From: Carex sylvatica
Taxonomy: Eukaryota; Streptophyta; Magnoliopsida; Poales; Cyperaceae
Assembly (NCBI GenBank): GCA_964058845.1
Contig: CAXKVR010000278.1
Coordinates: 62,001-126,000 of the forward strand
Reading direction: 5' to 3'
Length of the DNA: 64,000 nt
This document shows, piece by piece, positions 37,808-49,603 of the stretch. A program made the translations under genes and the position numbers. Position 1 is the first letter of the stretch. Every line of letters begins with the position of its first letter. The notes below the pieces were generated by a model. It made no database searches and was not told the DNA's origin. It worked only from the letters and a program-made list of their open reading frames with translations.

Positions 37808-38555
37808 AAGAATTTCATATATACCACTCAAAAATTGTGAAATTACGTATTTACCATCTATATTTTTATAATTACATATTTACCATCTAAAAATTTAATA
37901 ACTCACATATTTACCCAATATAACTTTAGTATATATCAAATATTACTCAAAACTCAGATTAAGTATATTTAATTTTCTTAAAACTATAATTAATTAAATA
38001 TTAACTTAGCACTCTCTCTTTCTTTCCTTAGAACCGTTCTTCTTTATACCCAATATAAAAGATTAAAAATAGATATTCCAAATTGTGCTAGTAACAAAAT
38101 ACATATTTTCAAACTCAGTTACTACTTTAATAAACGGTTGTGATATCAGCATCAAATTCAGTACGAGTTATTTTGTTGAAAAAGTTGGAGAGGTTACCTT
38201 GTTTTAGACGATCAACCTGGAGTTGGAATATTTATATCCGAGTCTGCTTCCCCTTCTCTCCGAGTTTAAGGGGGAGAGACGAGATAAGGAGAGAGCTTTA
38301 GCGAAAATGAGAAGTTACGTCAAAAAAGACGAGAGTGAAATATGTGTGCAAAAGAGGAAGGGGCAGAGAAGAAGAAGAGACGAAATAACTTATTAATTAT
38401 ATTTTATTTAAATTTAAACTTAATTAATCTCATTTTTTGATTAATTGGGTAAATATGTGAGTTATTAGATTATTAGATGGTAAATATGTAATTATAGAAA
38501 TTTGGATGGTAAATACGTAATTTCATAGTTTTTGAATGGTATATATGAAATTCTC
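37808..38555. mobile_element. Foldback element with about 115-bp arms, 0.75 kb
   Basis: The left arm GAATTTCATATATACCACTC continues ATTACGTATTTACCATCTAT and CTCACATATTTACCCAAT. The right arm carries the same blocks inverted, down to GGTATATATGAAATTCTCCC. The interior has a purine-rich stretch at 38260-38390. No frame codes for a transposase. Confidence 0.8.
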
Positions 38556-39474
38556 CCAAAAAAGAAATGTGGAGGTCATGCCTGCAGATTCCATTGATTA
38601 AGTTTTGATTGTGTTTTGATGAATAATGTAAAGTTATTAATATTTTGATTTTTTACTGATAAAGCCTTTTTGTTGTTGTTATGAATGGGTATTTAATATT
38701 TATGTAAATCCAGTGCTAATTTAAATAATAGATGCACAAAATTATTCACAATATTTGAGTGGATTGTGTCCTGGCATATGATTTTTTTTCAAAATGAGAT
38801 TTGTAGCTTCCCATCTCTAATTATTTCTAATTAAGTTCAACTTAATTGCTAAAGTCATTTCTCCACTTAAAAAGTAAAATTGATAAAGATATGATATCTT
38901 ATAAAAAGTCAAGAAATAAGATTGCATTAGAATAGATTTAAAAGCTTCCCAAAATAATAGGGGTATATTGTGTCAATAATTGGGACTACCTAATTGGTAC
39001 AATCCTTTTTAAGCTGATATGCAGTAAACTTTTTCAGGTGAAAACATTTCCTTATAAATTTGTTTGTTTCTCTTTATTACAACTAAAACATTTTCTATTT
39101 ATTATTTTTTTAACTAAAGTTTTTTTATTGGGGTAGAGAGGTAGGTAAGCAGTTACACCAGCATTTCAGCATGAGGCGACTTCCCTTGACTGCATTATTT
39201 GACTATTTTGCCATGCAATTAATTGACTATCATAGAGCTCAATAAATGAGGAAAAAGTAACAAAGGAATTTACAATGAGATGAGATGAGAGAAGAATATA
39301 AGAGTAGTCATATTAACATATGAAGTGTCAATATCAAACCCTTTTTGCCGTAGCAAATTATTATTTTTGTATTATTGATATTCAGTTTTAGACTATAAAT
39401 ATTAGTTTGGCGTGGGGTTAACAGTACTGTGTGTAGACATCAGTTCCTACTATCGATCTATGTATCTATTGTCA
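38556..39474. other. Intergenic, no gene seen
   Basis: AT-rich; nothing supported. Confidence 0.5.
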
Positions 39475-39700
39475 AAGTTTAAACAATCAATTTGAATTAT
39501 TCAATATAATCTATATTAGTTGGAGATCAAAATTTATATTTTTTTAGATGGAAAATCATCTTATCTAAAGATCAACATAATCCGAAAGTAGTGTTTTTTT
39601 TTATCTATCGAAAAAATATTAAAGATTATAAAATTTGATTTTCAAATATATTTTTATATATAAAACCTTGTTAATCGGTTTGAATTGACAGTTTAAATTA
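39475..39700. mobile_element. Foldback family C element
   Basis: The left arm (AATCAATTTGAATTATTCAA, GGAGATCAAAATTTATATTT) is inverse to the right arm (AAAATTTGATTTTCAAATAT, AATCGGTTTGAATTGACAG), with the shared middle motif CCGAAAGTAGTG. It resembles the copies near 36.8 and 42.2 kb. Confidence 0.6.
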
Positions 39701-39712
39701 ATATATATGGTA

Positions 39713-40105
39713 GAACTAGGGCGTTCCTAAGTTCACCAAGCTTTTTTGTGAACTCAACTCTAAAACCTATCGGATTGGTTTCAAACAATTAATTTAAACT
39801 GTTAAAATTCTTTTACCTTATGATATCTACATGCAAAAAATTTAAATTAATTATGTATAGAGTCAAGTGGTCAAAAAACGTCCAAAAAATAAATGTATTA
39901 AAATTAATTTATAAACCTTCTAATTTTGACCATTTGACTTTATATTAATTTAATTTGAAATTTTTAAATTTTTAAATGTAGACGCATCACTCATAAAGTA
40001 GAAAAATTTCAACGACTTAAATTATTGTTTGAAATCAATTCAATAGATTTTAAAATTAAGTTTATAAAAAAACACCTATCTTTCTATCTCCCTAGTTCAA
40101 CTCTA
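39713..40105. mobile_element. Worn relative of the intron-4 Mutator-like MITE
   Basis: It shares GTAGAACTAGGGCGTTCC, AACTCAACTCTAAAACCTAT and CGGATTGGTTTCAAA with the element at 11368-11721. The right end carries the inverse as CTCCCTAGTTCAACTC. TA-rich flanks hide any target duplication. Confidence 0.65.
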
Positions 40106-40277
40106 AAATATATATATTCGTAGTATACACCTATCTTCCTACGTAACACCATCATCCCGCTCATTAGTTTTGAGCTGGATGCTGACATGTTGTCGTGATA
40201 ATTTAGATAGTCACAAAACCCTGAGGGGTAAAATAGGAAGGAATCATTTGATAGTGATTTACTTCATATTCTAGGAT

Positions 40278-40488
40278 GGGAATCAAATCTGCTACGATCC
40301 GAATCCGTGTTACAGTATTCTGAAATTCTTATTTTTCCTAATCTCATCGTTCATTTTTTTTAGTACACATATCTCTAAATAGCTAGTTTTTCTGTACACG
40401 CATCTAAAAAAAATCGACAATTAGATTTGAAAAAACAGAGATTTCAGAGTCCTGTAATAGAAATTCGGATCGCAGCAAATTTGTTTCC
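40278..40488. mobile_element. Mutator-type MITE, family B
   Basis: The ends are GGAATCAAATCTGCTACGAT and the inverse of GGAAACAAATTTGCTGCGAT, with arms of about 55 bases. The flanks TTCTAGGAT (40269-40277) and TTCTAAGCT (40489-40497) agree at 7 of 9 positions. Confidence 0.75.
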
Positions 40489-40543
40489 TTCTAAGCTGAA
40501 CTGGGCTCTGGATCATTTTTTTTTTTGGTGCTAGTAGCACATA

Positions 40544-40720
40544 GGGAAATAAATCTGCTGTGATTTTAAAGAGATCGCAGAATCATGTGATTTCAAATCT
40601 AACATTTCATTCTTTGAAATACATAAATATTAAGAACACACGAATTTCTAGACATATAAATGGTTGAATATGAAATAACAGGTGCTGCAATCCCTTTAGA
40701 ATCACAGCAGATTTATTTCC
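40544..40720. mobile_element. Mutator-type MITE, family B, 9-bp target duplication
   Basis: A 177-bp element beginning GGGAAATAAATCTGCTGTGA and ending with the inverse GGAAATAAATCTGCTGTGAT. It is flanked by TAGCACATA at 40535-40543 and 40721-40729. It lies only about 50 bases from the family B copy at 40278-40488. Confidence 0.88.
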
Positions 40721-41046
40721 TAGCACATAGTAACATGGGAGGCCAATGTGGCTGCACATGTGACTCCATCTCATGCGCCATATGATAAAATAAATATCAA
40801 CGGTTATAATTAATTTGATCAGATGGATTCATGTTAATTAATTAGTAAGTTTCCTAACAAGATTATTGTTGTAATTATACACCCACCGTAATATCTATCG
40901 AGAATAAAAATTGTCTCAAAATAAAACAATATCTTGTCCTTCTATTTATAAGAATTTATTACCAAAAAAAGTGTAACTCATTTATTGATCAAATGATCAA
41001 AAATACTTTTTTTTTTAAAGTTTCCTTCACTAAAATTTAATGTATC

Positions 41047-41324
41047 TAGGAGTGAAAACGGAATGGATACGAATCGGATAATGATAAAATCATATTTATA
41101 TTTATTTTTATTTTTCAGATACAGATACGAATCGGATATCAGATGAATATGGATCGAATATTAGGTGAATAGCATAAAAAGAATTCATAGTATATATTAA
41201 AATATATGGTACATATATTTAGATACATATAATTAAAATTTAAAATCATATTTATATCCTCGCAGATATTCTTATTCAATTTTTGAATACGAATAAGATA
41301 TTATCTGCTCCGTTTTCACTCCTA
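41047..41324. mobile_element. MITE with TAGGAGTGAAAACGGA ends
   Basis: The left end TAGGAGTGAAAACGGAATGG and right end CTCCGTTTTCACTCCTA are inverse copies. The interior is rich in CGGATA / TATCCG motifs. It is related to the element at 49236-49594. No clear target duplication here. Confidence 0.7.
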
Positions 41325-42106
41325 AGCAAATCTCTATATTATATAAATGCATTAGATTTCCTATTTTCCTAGGTTCTAATAAAAAAAAGGTATGCTGGTC
41401 CCAGATGTCAGGAGTCGTTGACACAGTTGGCCACACTCATATGCTCCAACAGAGGATCTAAACAGTTCTAGGAGTACATCAGTTGGTGGTGCTGCTACTT
41501 GCAACTTAATTGCTTATTGACATTTGCAAAAAATGCAAAAATGCACAAAAAAGAAAAGAAAAAAAACTTAATTGCTTATTGACATTTGCCTGTTAAATCT
41601 TAGATTTCACGTTGCAATCTGTGTCAACTGAAGAGATGCATCATATGAAACCATTTCTGCTTTCTAGGAATATTGCCAATTTTGGTTTTTCCATGTGAAT
41701 AATAAAATAAAGTTGCTAGTTATTATTTAAAATTTTGGTCTATTTCTTTTTTAATAAATATTTCTTTTACTTTAAAATTTATAGATGGTTCTTTTCAAAC
41801 GTGCTGAACGATTTTTTGTGAATAAGCAAAATCTTTACTCTCATAAAATCAGACATATTTTTTTCAATTAAAATGTCAATTTAAAAAGAAAATCCGGCCT
41901 TTTAGGTTTTTCCAACATTTTTTTATTTTGTATTGCTCTTCCATAATTTATGTGCTTTAATTTTTTAGATAGTAATTATATAAAAATCTATATATAAATA
42001 ATATAAAAGTTATATATAAATAAGAGTGAGGCCATGATACTTTGTAATGTGCAGATCGTTTGTATTGAATTTATATTTCTATTTTTAAAGTCTAAATGGC
42101 AAATAG

Positions 42107-42335
42107 TCAATATGAACCGATCAACATTATTATATGAAAATATACTTAGAGATCAAATTTTATAATTTTTAAAACTTTTTATTATTTTTTGAGCCAGTTT
42201 TGGACCATCCGAAAGTAGTGATTTTCTACCTACCAAAACAAATATTAAATATTTTTTATAAAATATAAAATTTGATATTCAAATATATTTTCATATGATA
42301 ATAATATTGAACGGTTTGGATCAACTATTTAGAAC
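42107..42335. mobile_element. Foldback family C element
   Basis: The left arm (GAACCGATCAACATTATTAT, ATATGAAAATATACTTAGAG) is inverse to the right arm (AAATATATTTTCATATGATA, ATATTGAACGGTTTGGATC). This is the most complete palindrome of the family in the window. Confidence 0.7.
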
Positions 42336-45300
42336 TTTAAAAATAGATATATGAATTCAATATACTAAATAATTCGCGCATTGTAAGGTAACATCATCTC
42401 ACTCTATAAATAATATAAAATATGCAGTAGAGGATCAAGTGTCATAATTGCGGTGTAAATTCAAGTCCAGCGGTGAATAAATTTATGAATCCAAGTTAAA
42501 ATTTTAAACACAATGGACAAAACAAAAACCAAATGCCAAATTTTAAATTTAATTTCAAAGTCGGTGAGCAACAAGTGTCCCCATCAAAATTTATTTTTTT
42601 GTCAGTTGATATTGGCAAGCTAGCACGTATGGGGTTGCATTTATTGGGCGCTACTGCACTATTAAAAAAATAAATAAATAAGAAAATTGGAGCTGAGGTG
42701 GAATTAAAGTCAGCATTAATTACCAGTAAACGCTTTTTACAGAACACAATAAATTGGAGGTTGATTTGCAGCGTACAGCCGTACCCATTTCATATCTGAC
42801 TTAGTATTTTTTAATTAAGAGTAGTTGCATCAGTAAAATTAAGAAGAAATTATAAAAATTATTGTCAAGCAACAAATAGAAATTAAATTAAATTTAACTT
42901 TTAAATTTCTACACATGAAATTAAGTTTTAATTACTAAAAATCTATATTGCCCAGATACAGATACAGATATAAATATCATATTACATACGATACAAATAC
43001 AGTGATACAGGCTTCAGGCAATATGGATACGGGTACCAATACAACGATACAATACGAGATCATATATGAAGTATCAGTGTAGCATAGTTAAAAATAATTA
43101 GAAGGAAACGATTTAAATTGCAAAAAGTAAAATAGGAAGTGCCAGTGTATTATTTAGAGCCAATGCATATGCGTTAAAATACATGTTCTTTAAGAAAAAT
43201 TCAAGTATAGAACATTTTATGGACAACACTGTTTTAAAAAAAACAGCAACACTAAAACAAATACAATTGCTCAAAAGAAATCAATTACATAAATCAAGTA
43301 GCAAACAATTATCCGCATCAATGTATGAAAAGGGGCTCAGTGTAAGAAAAACGTTGATGCGGTGGAAGCCGCTCTGTGAAACAAAAATCCTATGAAAAGG
43401 ACAGCACAGCAGGCAGCCAAACATAGCAAAAGAGAAAATTAGACATAAATTTTAGTGACCAGCTCCACGGAAATGCATCAATTTGAAGTCGGTAGATAAA
43501 GCGCACATTCAAGAAACCCTGTTTTTGGGTGCAGCAAGCAAGCAGGATCCATTGAATTAATGATCAGATATGTAGATTACTCAATAGAAAATGGTATGGC
43601 GGGTTATTAGTTCGAAATGTTAAATACCCGGCATACGAAAGTAAACATAAAAACTATCACTAGAGAATCTGAGTTCCTGTCAGAGCAACGCGCGACTGCT
43701 GCTGCCAGGTGGGCCCCAAAACCCCGCACTCTAAATCTGATCCCCGATCCCCATTCAATTCCCAACTGACTCCAATCCTAACTCACTCATTACAATTTTT
43801 ACAAGAGAGATTTTTTTTTATATATAAATTATAATTAAATAATAAAGATTAACGAAAGGAGTGCTGATTTTTTTTTTTGTAGATGAATTTGAAAAAAATT
43901 CAGTCGATTTTTTTTTCCAGATCCAAAATGTTTTGTAATTCAGTAATAGTTCTAGCCATTATTTTATTCAACAAAAAAAAAAAAAAATTTAGCCACTGTT
44001 TTTAAAAAAAAATCCAACCACTATTTCTGTTTCATGTATGATATCTTTCTGTTTCTCTTTATCATTTAAAAATAATTTCTAGATATGATAAATTTTCTTT
44101 ACAAGATGCTTTATATTTACGTTTCATTTTTTACCTGTTACATATTTATGCTTTTGACCTAAAAATTTAAGTGGCATTTATGACAGCATGCTTCCTGTAG
44201 CGCCAAAATGTGAAACCTGTCTAGTGATGTTCTTTATTTTTATGTCCTCCTTGCATTTATTGTTTTTGGCTCTTGGATAGTTTTATCTTTGCAGTTCAGA
44301 CATTCTCATAACTAAATGGAGACATTATTTAAGAAAATGTTATCAATCAAAATCAACATAAAGAAAAGATGCGCATAATTAATCATATTTATTCTAGCTT
44401 ACTCTTTTTAAGTAATGACTTTGAACATATAGGGATAAAACCATCAAAATATTTAATAAGAAATTTGAAACTTTAGCTTCAGAAAATAGAGAAAATTTAT
44501 TGGTGGAACAAACTAATAGGGATAAAACCATCTAAAGAATTTTTTTTTTTTTTTTTGGTTGAAAGCCCGTAGGCAATTGCATTGATCCAACAATTTACAA
44601 GTAGCTATTACATAGATTTTCTTTGTTTAAATAAAACCTATACATTGAGCTACTTGTAAAATCATCTAATTTGCTATGTCTTGAAATAACTGATATGTGA
44701 AGCCAGAGAATGCGAATTAGTCTATTTACGTCCAATTAGCAAGTAAGTGGTGGGTCTTCCGATTTAAACAAATTAACTTTTAATCTAGTAACAAAAAAAA
44801 AATGTGCCGAAGATTATAGGTTAAAAATTCAGTTAAAAAGTTTCTCGTAAATATTTAAGTTAGAAAACTTAATCTTGAAAAAAAAAAATCTAAAAAGAGG
44901 AGAAATCTTGCCACATAAGATCACAATCATACTAAACATCCCAGTATTGGAGCATTAAATTTTAATTTTTTACTGACCTCAATTAATAAAATATAAAAAA
45001 CCTCAGCACAGAACTTCAAATAAAAGTTCAAAACTGTAGTTTTCATTTTTAACTTCCAAATTTTAATTCCCTCCTCTCCTTTTGGATTGAATTCTCAGAA
45101 CCTTTTCTTATCGGGTTTGGACCCCACCAAACCGGATACCTACACGCCTAATTATAACCTCTAAACCCGAATCCATTTTTTCTAAAAGCTGCACAGACCA
45201 AAAGATGCTAATTCTCCAATCCGGCCAAATTATTCCAACGCCGGCACTGATAATATATAAAAAAAAAACAAAAAAAAACCACAACATGAAGGGTGTTTAC

Positions 45301-45441
45301 GTAACTTCACCTCTCTCTGTGGTGCATTCTTTTGGTCGGATTTATCCCAAAGAAGCTTCGGAACCGTCACCTGGACGGCTGGACCTGATAAAAGAATCCT
45401 CAAATTGACAAATCTACCCCAAAATTCACAATTATTTACGC
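42336..45441. other. Intergenic and 3' flank of the ATL gene, no gene seen
   Basis: About 3 kb without a supported gene. Notable composition features: ATACAGATAC / GATACAATAC-type repeats at 42955-43060; a GC-richer patch at 43680-43770; poly-T tracts at 43868-43878 and 44539-44556, the latter followed by GCCCGTAGGCAATTGCATTG, which looks like the reverse of a poly(A)-tailed retroposon. The last few hundred bases are probably the 3' untranslated region of the minus-strand ATL gene. Confidence 0.5.
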
Positions 45442-46506
45442 TTATATCCCCACCATCCATCTGTATATATCATAAAATGTTGCCTCGTCTCCGGTCAAAG
45501 GAGGTTGTGCCACCGCCGCCGCCGCCTCCACATCCCATCGCCGAGAGTCCCCGGCGGAGACTCCATTCTCCGGCCTGTGGCTCCACCTCGCACTGCACCG
45601 ACCAGAAAACCTAAGTGAATTAAATGAAGATGAAGCTGAAGATGCAATACGATCCACATAATCTCTCAACCACCCCCTCCCTTCTCCGGCAAGTTCCGCC
45701 ACATGTTCTCCCGGAGGTGGTGGTGCACCCAGAGTCGTCTCTGCCTCTTTCTCTTCCTTCATTCGTGAAATCCTTGAAACCACTGCCTCAATGTCGTCTT
45801 CTACGAGATAATCAAATGATCCGAGAGAGTAAGATCTCCCACTGGTCGTATTAGGGTTTTCTTCATTTCTTCTCCTGCTCACACTCCCGATCTCAACTCG
45901 GAAACTGTGGGAATGGTTATTACCAGAGGCGGCTGGAAGAGGAGGGAAGGGAAGCCGCACAGATGCACGACAAAGAGGACATGATGCTGTAGATCTTAGC
46001 CATGTGTCAATGCACTCCGCGTGGAATGCATGTCGACAAGCCGGTAAGAGACGGAGCTCGGCCTTTGGATCAAAGGGAGAGAGACAAACAGCACAATCTG
46101 GGGAAGATTTGGGGAGGGATGCCAAAGATGACGCAAGGGTGAATATAGGAAGTGCTTCAATCAATGCATCTGTTTTGGTGTGATCAGAGGTGGGTGTTGG
46201 GGCCTCCGCCTCTGGTAAGGAAGGGAACTGGAGGTCTCGAGTGGAGGCAGAGGAGAAGGAGTAGGAAGAGACGACACGGGAGGGTGATCGTTTGGAGAGG
46301 AGTCGGAGCAAGAGATGAATGGAGACAGAGGCGAGGAAGACGAAGAAGATGATGCCGGCGATTATGAGGAGACTGGGGGAGAGGGAAAGAGAGGATGGTG
46401 GTTGGACGGAAGCTGCGAGTGGTTGAGCAGGTTGCTGGCTGACAAGTGGGGTCAAGGATGCAGGTGGTGGCGGAGGTGGCCAGAGAGGAGGGGGTAAGGA
46501 TGACAT
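45442..46506 (-). CDS. ATL-type RING-H2 E3 ubiquitin ligase
   Basis: Intronless, 354 aa, as usual for the ATL family. A proline-rich N terminus (1-40) is followed by one hydrophobic membrane anchor (about 46-69), a basic juxtamembrane stretch, a GLD-like motif ([10 protein letters not shown], 113-122) and a canonical RING-H2 domain at 138-179: CxxC, then C157-x-H159, H162, C165, and a final C176-P-L-C179. Conserved DTWLR sits between, a typical E2-contact region. The rest is a low-complexity basic/serine tail with no domain I recognise. Expected role: membrane-anchored ubiquitin transfer to unknown substrates, often in stress responses in this family. The coding sequence is much richer in GC than its flanks. 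The first ATG gives the start. The sequence is most like ATL4-type members by architecture, but the exact orthologue is not assigned. Confidence 0.95.
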   Translation of the reverse strand: MSSLPPPLWPPPPPPASLTPLVSQQPAQPLAASVQPPSSLSLSPSLLIIAGIIFFVFLASVSIHLLLRLLSKRSPSRVVSSYSFSSASTRDLQFPSLPEAEAPTPTSDHTKTDALIEALPIFTLASSLASLPKSSPDCAVCLSPFDPKAELRLLPACRHAFHAECIDTWLRSTASCPLCRASVRLPFPPLPAASGNNHSHSFRVEIGSVSRRRNEENPNTTSGRSYSLGSFDYLVEDDIEAVVSRISRMKEEKEAETTLGAPPPPGEHVAELAGEGRGWLRDYVDRIASSASSSFNSLRFSGRCSARWSHRPENGVSAGDSRRWDVEAAAAVAQPPLTGDEATFYDIYRWMVGI

Positions 46507-46557
46507 GAGAGAAGAGAGAGGTAGAGAAGTTTGTTGATAACTAGGAAATGAAATATG

Positions 46558-46653
46558 TTTTGGTTTTGGTTTTGGTTTTGGTTTTGAGAGGGATTTGCAC
46601 TGAGAGCGAGAGTCCAGGAGAGGATCTCTCTCTCTCTCTCTCTTTCTCTCTCT
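46558..46653. repeat. TTTTGG and CT simple repeats in the ATL leader region
   Basis: About five TTTTGG units at 46558-46586 and a CT tract at 46625-46653 lie 50-150 bases upstream of the ATL start codon. On the gene strand they read as CCAAAA and GA repeats. They probably fall in the 5' untranslated region or core promoter. Confidence 0.8.
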
Positions 46654-49226
46654 ATTTTATCTTGTGGATATATTGGTACATTTTGTACATGGACCCTTTA
46701 AAAAGTTGATTATACAAATAAAACAGTACGTTCAGACTTCAGACAGTGGGTTGAGAGTGTACATGGGGATTTGGGGAAAGAGAGAAGGAATTGAGGCGAA
46801 GCGGGGGGATCGGTTGGTTTTATTCTCGTTAAATTTTGGTAAATGGTTGGTAGGTCTAGTATAGTATAGCTTGAGAAAGAGAGAAGAATGTATTACTATT
46901 TACTAGTCTACTAGTAATATGGTCAACAATATAGGTGGTCACCCATGGGTCATGGTCTTTCTCTTGCATTTATGCCTCTTGTTTTATTTTCTTTGTTATA
47001 TATTTTGCACATCTGACCCTACACTGTTACAAAATATCAATTTGCAGGGTTACCAGGGTATTGTTGGGGAATCGGGGTGGTCTGATACTCTGATGTCAGA
47101 TCACAGTCGTCCGATCTGCATCAATAGTCGTTTACACAACTTTAAAATTCATACATATCAAATGTGTATGAATATACATGTCGAATAATTCTAATCTAAT
47201 ATCGGATCTGAATCATTGAATGCCTATTGTTCCACAGTTCCTAGGTCCTACCAAACAGGAGAGCAGGTTCCGACTTGGTTAGAACCGAATCTCCTGTTTT
47301 CTATGAGCAGAAAATTTTTGTCCTTAAAGTTACTGATATATGAGTTCAAAATATATTTTGAGACAAAATTATATCTAATATTTAAATTTCAAAATTCATT
47401 CAGATCCACGTGTTAATAACTTTAGAGGCAGAAATTTCCTGTCCATAGGAGGACAGGTGATCCGGTTCTTACTTGGTTTGCAACATGTATTTTTAAAACT
47501 GAAATTTCTTATGCCATGAGTTTTAATGGGTACATGTGCACTTTTTGGGATCGAAGTCGCATATTGCATTGCAAGTACGAATCAAATAGCAAAGTTTATC
47601 GAGTCAAGTTTTTAAAAAAGATTCTCTATTGTTTTATTTTATTTTATTTTGGAGATCCATCATATTAATCGCATAATATGAGTTCATTAAATATTAAACA
47701 ATTTGTTATGCAACTAAAATTATGGTTTTCATTAACAAATTTCATAGTTTAGGGTCCTTAAAGATGGATTTTTTGTTGATGTGGAGAACCTTGATTATAT
47801 TAACAATTCCAATCTTTCAAAAACAATTTCAATATTTTCTTAAAACTTAATAACAATAGTTGAAATCAACATTAGATTTCAATTAAAAATACCATGAATA
47901 GATATATTGTGATATTATGAAGCTAAAATTTAATGTTGTTTCTGTTGTGATTAATTATTTTATAAAGTAAATATGATAACTAATTAAAAAAAATTGTTAT
48001 TCCATAAATATATTATGTAATTCTAGCATACGACTTTTTTGTTACGCTCATTTGTATCTTAAACAATAATATTTGAACTAAAATTGAACTTCCATCATTT
48101 GAATATAGTGAATATTTAACCTGAGTTAATTAAAATTTAATTGGCCATTTATTAAATAAATCGTTAAAACTTAACGGTTAGAAATTAAATTATTTAATGA
48201 AAGGATTAAGTAATTTAAATTTGTCTAAATTTTATGCCTTGTTTATATCGAACAACGCATCTATAATTTGTCCAGATTTTTTTATTTAATTCATATTTTT
48301 TTAGCATATAAACAAATATACCAAAAAGTTTTTTTTAGATAAAGATTGGGGTCATTGGCATTATTTTGTTTTCTCGGAAACTAATGGTATGAATTCCGTT
48401 GTGTTTTCTTTTTAAGTTTTTAGGTTAATTAATAGCTGTTTTAGGATTTTTTTTTTTTTTTTACATAAATATGAATTGTACAAAAAAAATTATGTTTACA
48501 TGGTATTCTCAAGATAATTGAGAGATGGCAGGTGATCTCCTTCCTATAAATTAGATCATCCTTTGTTTCTTTCTTTTTTATACCTCCCAATTAAAATTTT
48601 GGCAGTCTTTAATGACTGTAACAAAGACGCGAATGCTTGAATTGAATTGCATTAGTACAAAATTGGGAATAATTTGAAGATGATATGATATGGTTTCTGA
48701 TCACGGAGAAATTACTATCGTTTCTTATGGATTAATTGGTTGCTGGTTTGAAAATGGTAAGAAAATGCTGAATATATATGTTATGTGAAAGGAAAAGTTT
48801 GGAGGTATATCAGCTTAAAATTTAATCCGGATATCTTTATATCTTGATATATCAAGAATAACTGCATATCTTAATTATTTACATTTGATACTTTTTTTAA
48901 ATAATAAGAAGAGTAAATCAAGGGTCTTCAATAAAAAAAAAAAACATTAATAGAACAATTTTAATCTAGGGTACGTCTTCAGAAACCTATGATGATAATG
49001 ATGAAGACATGATGTTTAAGTCAATAAGTAACAGCAATAATTATAATTAATTATACGAATAACAATGATGGAGGTTAGCAATAATTACTATATAATTATT
49101 TTCAGAACCGAGTCATATAAAAAATGTTTACTTAGAAATCCATAAATTATTTTCCCATGATTATAATTTCTTTCATATCTTCTCTTTAAATCATATTCAT
49201 TATCTTTTTTTCTATATTATTCAGGT
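46654..49226. other. Intergenic, no gene seen
   Basis: AT-rich. The segment around 47050-47230 has GATCTGAATC / GTCCGATCTGCATC pieces resembling Mutator-MITE interiors, and 47240-47300 (CAGGAGAGCAGGTTCCGAC) is partly inverse to 47435-47480 (GGACAGGTGATCCGGTTC), suggesting a further worn element. No gene supported. Confidence 0.5.
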
Positions 49227-49235
49227 GAGACACCT

Positions 49236-49594
49236 AGAGGTGAAAATAATATCCGATCCGTATTCGAAAACTTAGATGTAGATATCCGATATTTGAATAT
49301 CCGCATGGATAAGGATACTGATATGATTTTATGTTTTAATTATATGTATCTAAATAGTAGATATATACCATATATTTTAATATATATTATGAAAAATTTA
49401 TGTTATTTACCATTATAATTAGATAAATATTTTGAACTTTAATATTTTGATACTATTTTAATTAATATTTGATCTGATTCCGTATCTGTATCTATATGAT
49501 ATCATCTCCGTATCTATCTCCAAAAAATAAAAATAAGATAGATGGATATGATTTTATCACTACCCGCTCCGTATCCGCTTCGTTTTCACCCCAA
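49236..49594. mobile_element. MITE with GAGGTGAAAA ends and target duplication
   Basis: The ends are AGAGGTGAAAATAATATCCG and the inverse of TTGGGGTGAAAACGAAGCGG. It is flanked by GAGACACCT at 49227-49235 and 49595-49603, a 9-bp duplication. It is related to the copy at 41047-41324. Non-coding. Confidence 0.82.
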
Positions 49595-49603
49595 GAGACA
49601 CCT

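Noticed and set aside
43183..43395. Lysine-rich 70-aa frame
   Set aside because: A/T-driven composition, no splice context, no recognised family.
45405..46497. Plus-strand arginine- and glycine-rich frames opposite the ATL gene
   Set aside because: They are antisense readings of the GC-rich RING-H2 coding sequence and lack any domain.
46558..46586. Interstitial telomere repeat
   Set aside because: TTTTGG is not the plant telomere unit TTTAGGG; the tract is a short simple repeat near the ATL leader.
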